Assembly (NCBI GenBank): GCA_003162635.1
Contig: PMNE01000014.1
Coordinates: 8,898-52,779, forward strand
DNA length: 43,882 bases
Source of the DNA: Ignavibacteriota bacterium
Lineage (GTDB): Bacteria; Bacteroidota; Ignavibacteria; UBA10030; UBA6906
Reading direction: 5' to 3'
Shown: positions 43,577 through 43,882 of the stretch, in pieces
How positions within the stretch are numbered: position 1 is the first letter of the stretch
How the letters are laid out: each line of letters starts with the position of its first letter
Program-made: the position numbers and the translations under genes
The notes under the pieces: model-generated
What the model was told of the DNA's origin: nothing
Seen by the model: only the letters and a program-made list of their open reading frames with translations
Database searches by the model: none

Positions 43577-43882
43577 TACAACGGAGAGTTTGATCCTGGC
43601 TCAGGACGAACGCTGGCGGCGTGCTTAACACATGCAAGTCAACGAGAAAGGGGTAGCAATATCCCGAGTAAAGTGGCGCACGGGTGAGTAACACGTAGGC
43701 AATCTGCCTTTAGGACGGGGATAATTCCGCGAAAGCGGGACTAATACCCGATAATGCAGCGGCACCGCATGGTGACAGTTGTTAAAGGCCCGCAAGGGCG
43801 CCTATAGATGAGCCTGCGCCCCATTAGGTAGTTGGTGAGGTAACGGCCCACCAAGCCTGCGATGGGTAGCTGGTCTGAGAGG
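43577..43882 (+). rRNA. 16S ribosomal RNA, 5' part (cut by window end)
   Basis: It contains the universal AGAGTTTGATCCTGGCTCAG at 43585, ACGAACGCTGGCGGCGTGC, and later GGCGCACGGGTGAGTAACACG and TGGGTAGCTGGTCTGAGAGG, the conserved 5' third. The mature 5' end is estimated by counting back from the AGAGTTTGATC motif and may be off by a few bases. Only about 306 nt are present. Confidence 0.97.

Noticed and set aside
43410-43694. Minus-strand ORF of 94 aa across the rRNA leader
   Set aside because: It overlaps the 16S gene start and the promoter and boxA region; it is a spurious ORF in RNA-coding DNA.

Overview
The window looks like part of the chromosome of a GC-rich, didermic member of the Bacteroidota/Chlorobiota (FCB) group, perhaps near Ignavibacteria. 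The grounds are a fused lpxC-fabZ gene, a b558-type sdhCAB operon, two tandem Skp/OmpH genes after bamA, and promoters of the form TTGnnn-N17-TAnnTT, one with the full Bacteroidota -7 box TAAATTTG. The placement is inferred from gene content only. Almost everything is housekeeping or envelope biogenesis. I see no CRISPR array, transposase, prophage or toxin operon.

Left end (1-2800): a tRNA-Leu(CAG) is cut by the window edge. It is followed by a small GIY-YIG nuclease gene and then by a second, broken copy of the tRNA-Leu 5' half, which carries an exact 20-nt palindrome in its D-loop region. This is the most unusual locus in the window and looks like a tiny element built into a tRNA gene. Next come an isoprenylcysteine/phospholipid methyltransferase-like gene, an integral-membrane HExxH protein, and two small unrecognised genes pointing away from each other.

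Minus-strand block (2810-31741), read from high to low coordinates: ybaB-recR-two lipoproteins-ftsX; sdhC-sdhA-sdhB; two polytopic GT-C-like membrane proteins; a very large secreted TPR protein; an unknown 440-aa protein; obg; a FecCD-type ABC permease; two tandem PAS/hybrid histidine kinases; the ABC ATPase with its own promoter; nusB; a UMF1-type MFS transporter; a DsbD-alpha-like secreted protein; lpxH; and a bifunctional class A PBP.

Plus-strand block (31906-42054): a tightly packed envelope cluster uppS-bamA-skp-skp-lpxD-lpxC/fabZ-lpxA, continuing into lipM/lplA-like, panB and surE. It covers the undecaprenyl carrier, outer-membrane protein insertion and chaperones, and the early lipid A steps. 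LpxH sits in the other block next to PBP1A. The block is divergent from ybaB, and facing canonical promoters lie between them.

Right end (42235-43882): pfkA with its own candidate promoter, then a ribosomal RNA leader with two tandem canonical promoters, a boxA-like antitermination site and hairpins, then the first ~300 nt of 16S rRNA, cut by the window end.
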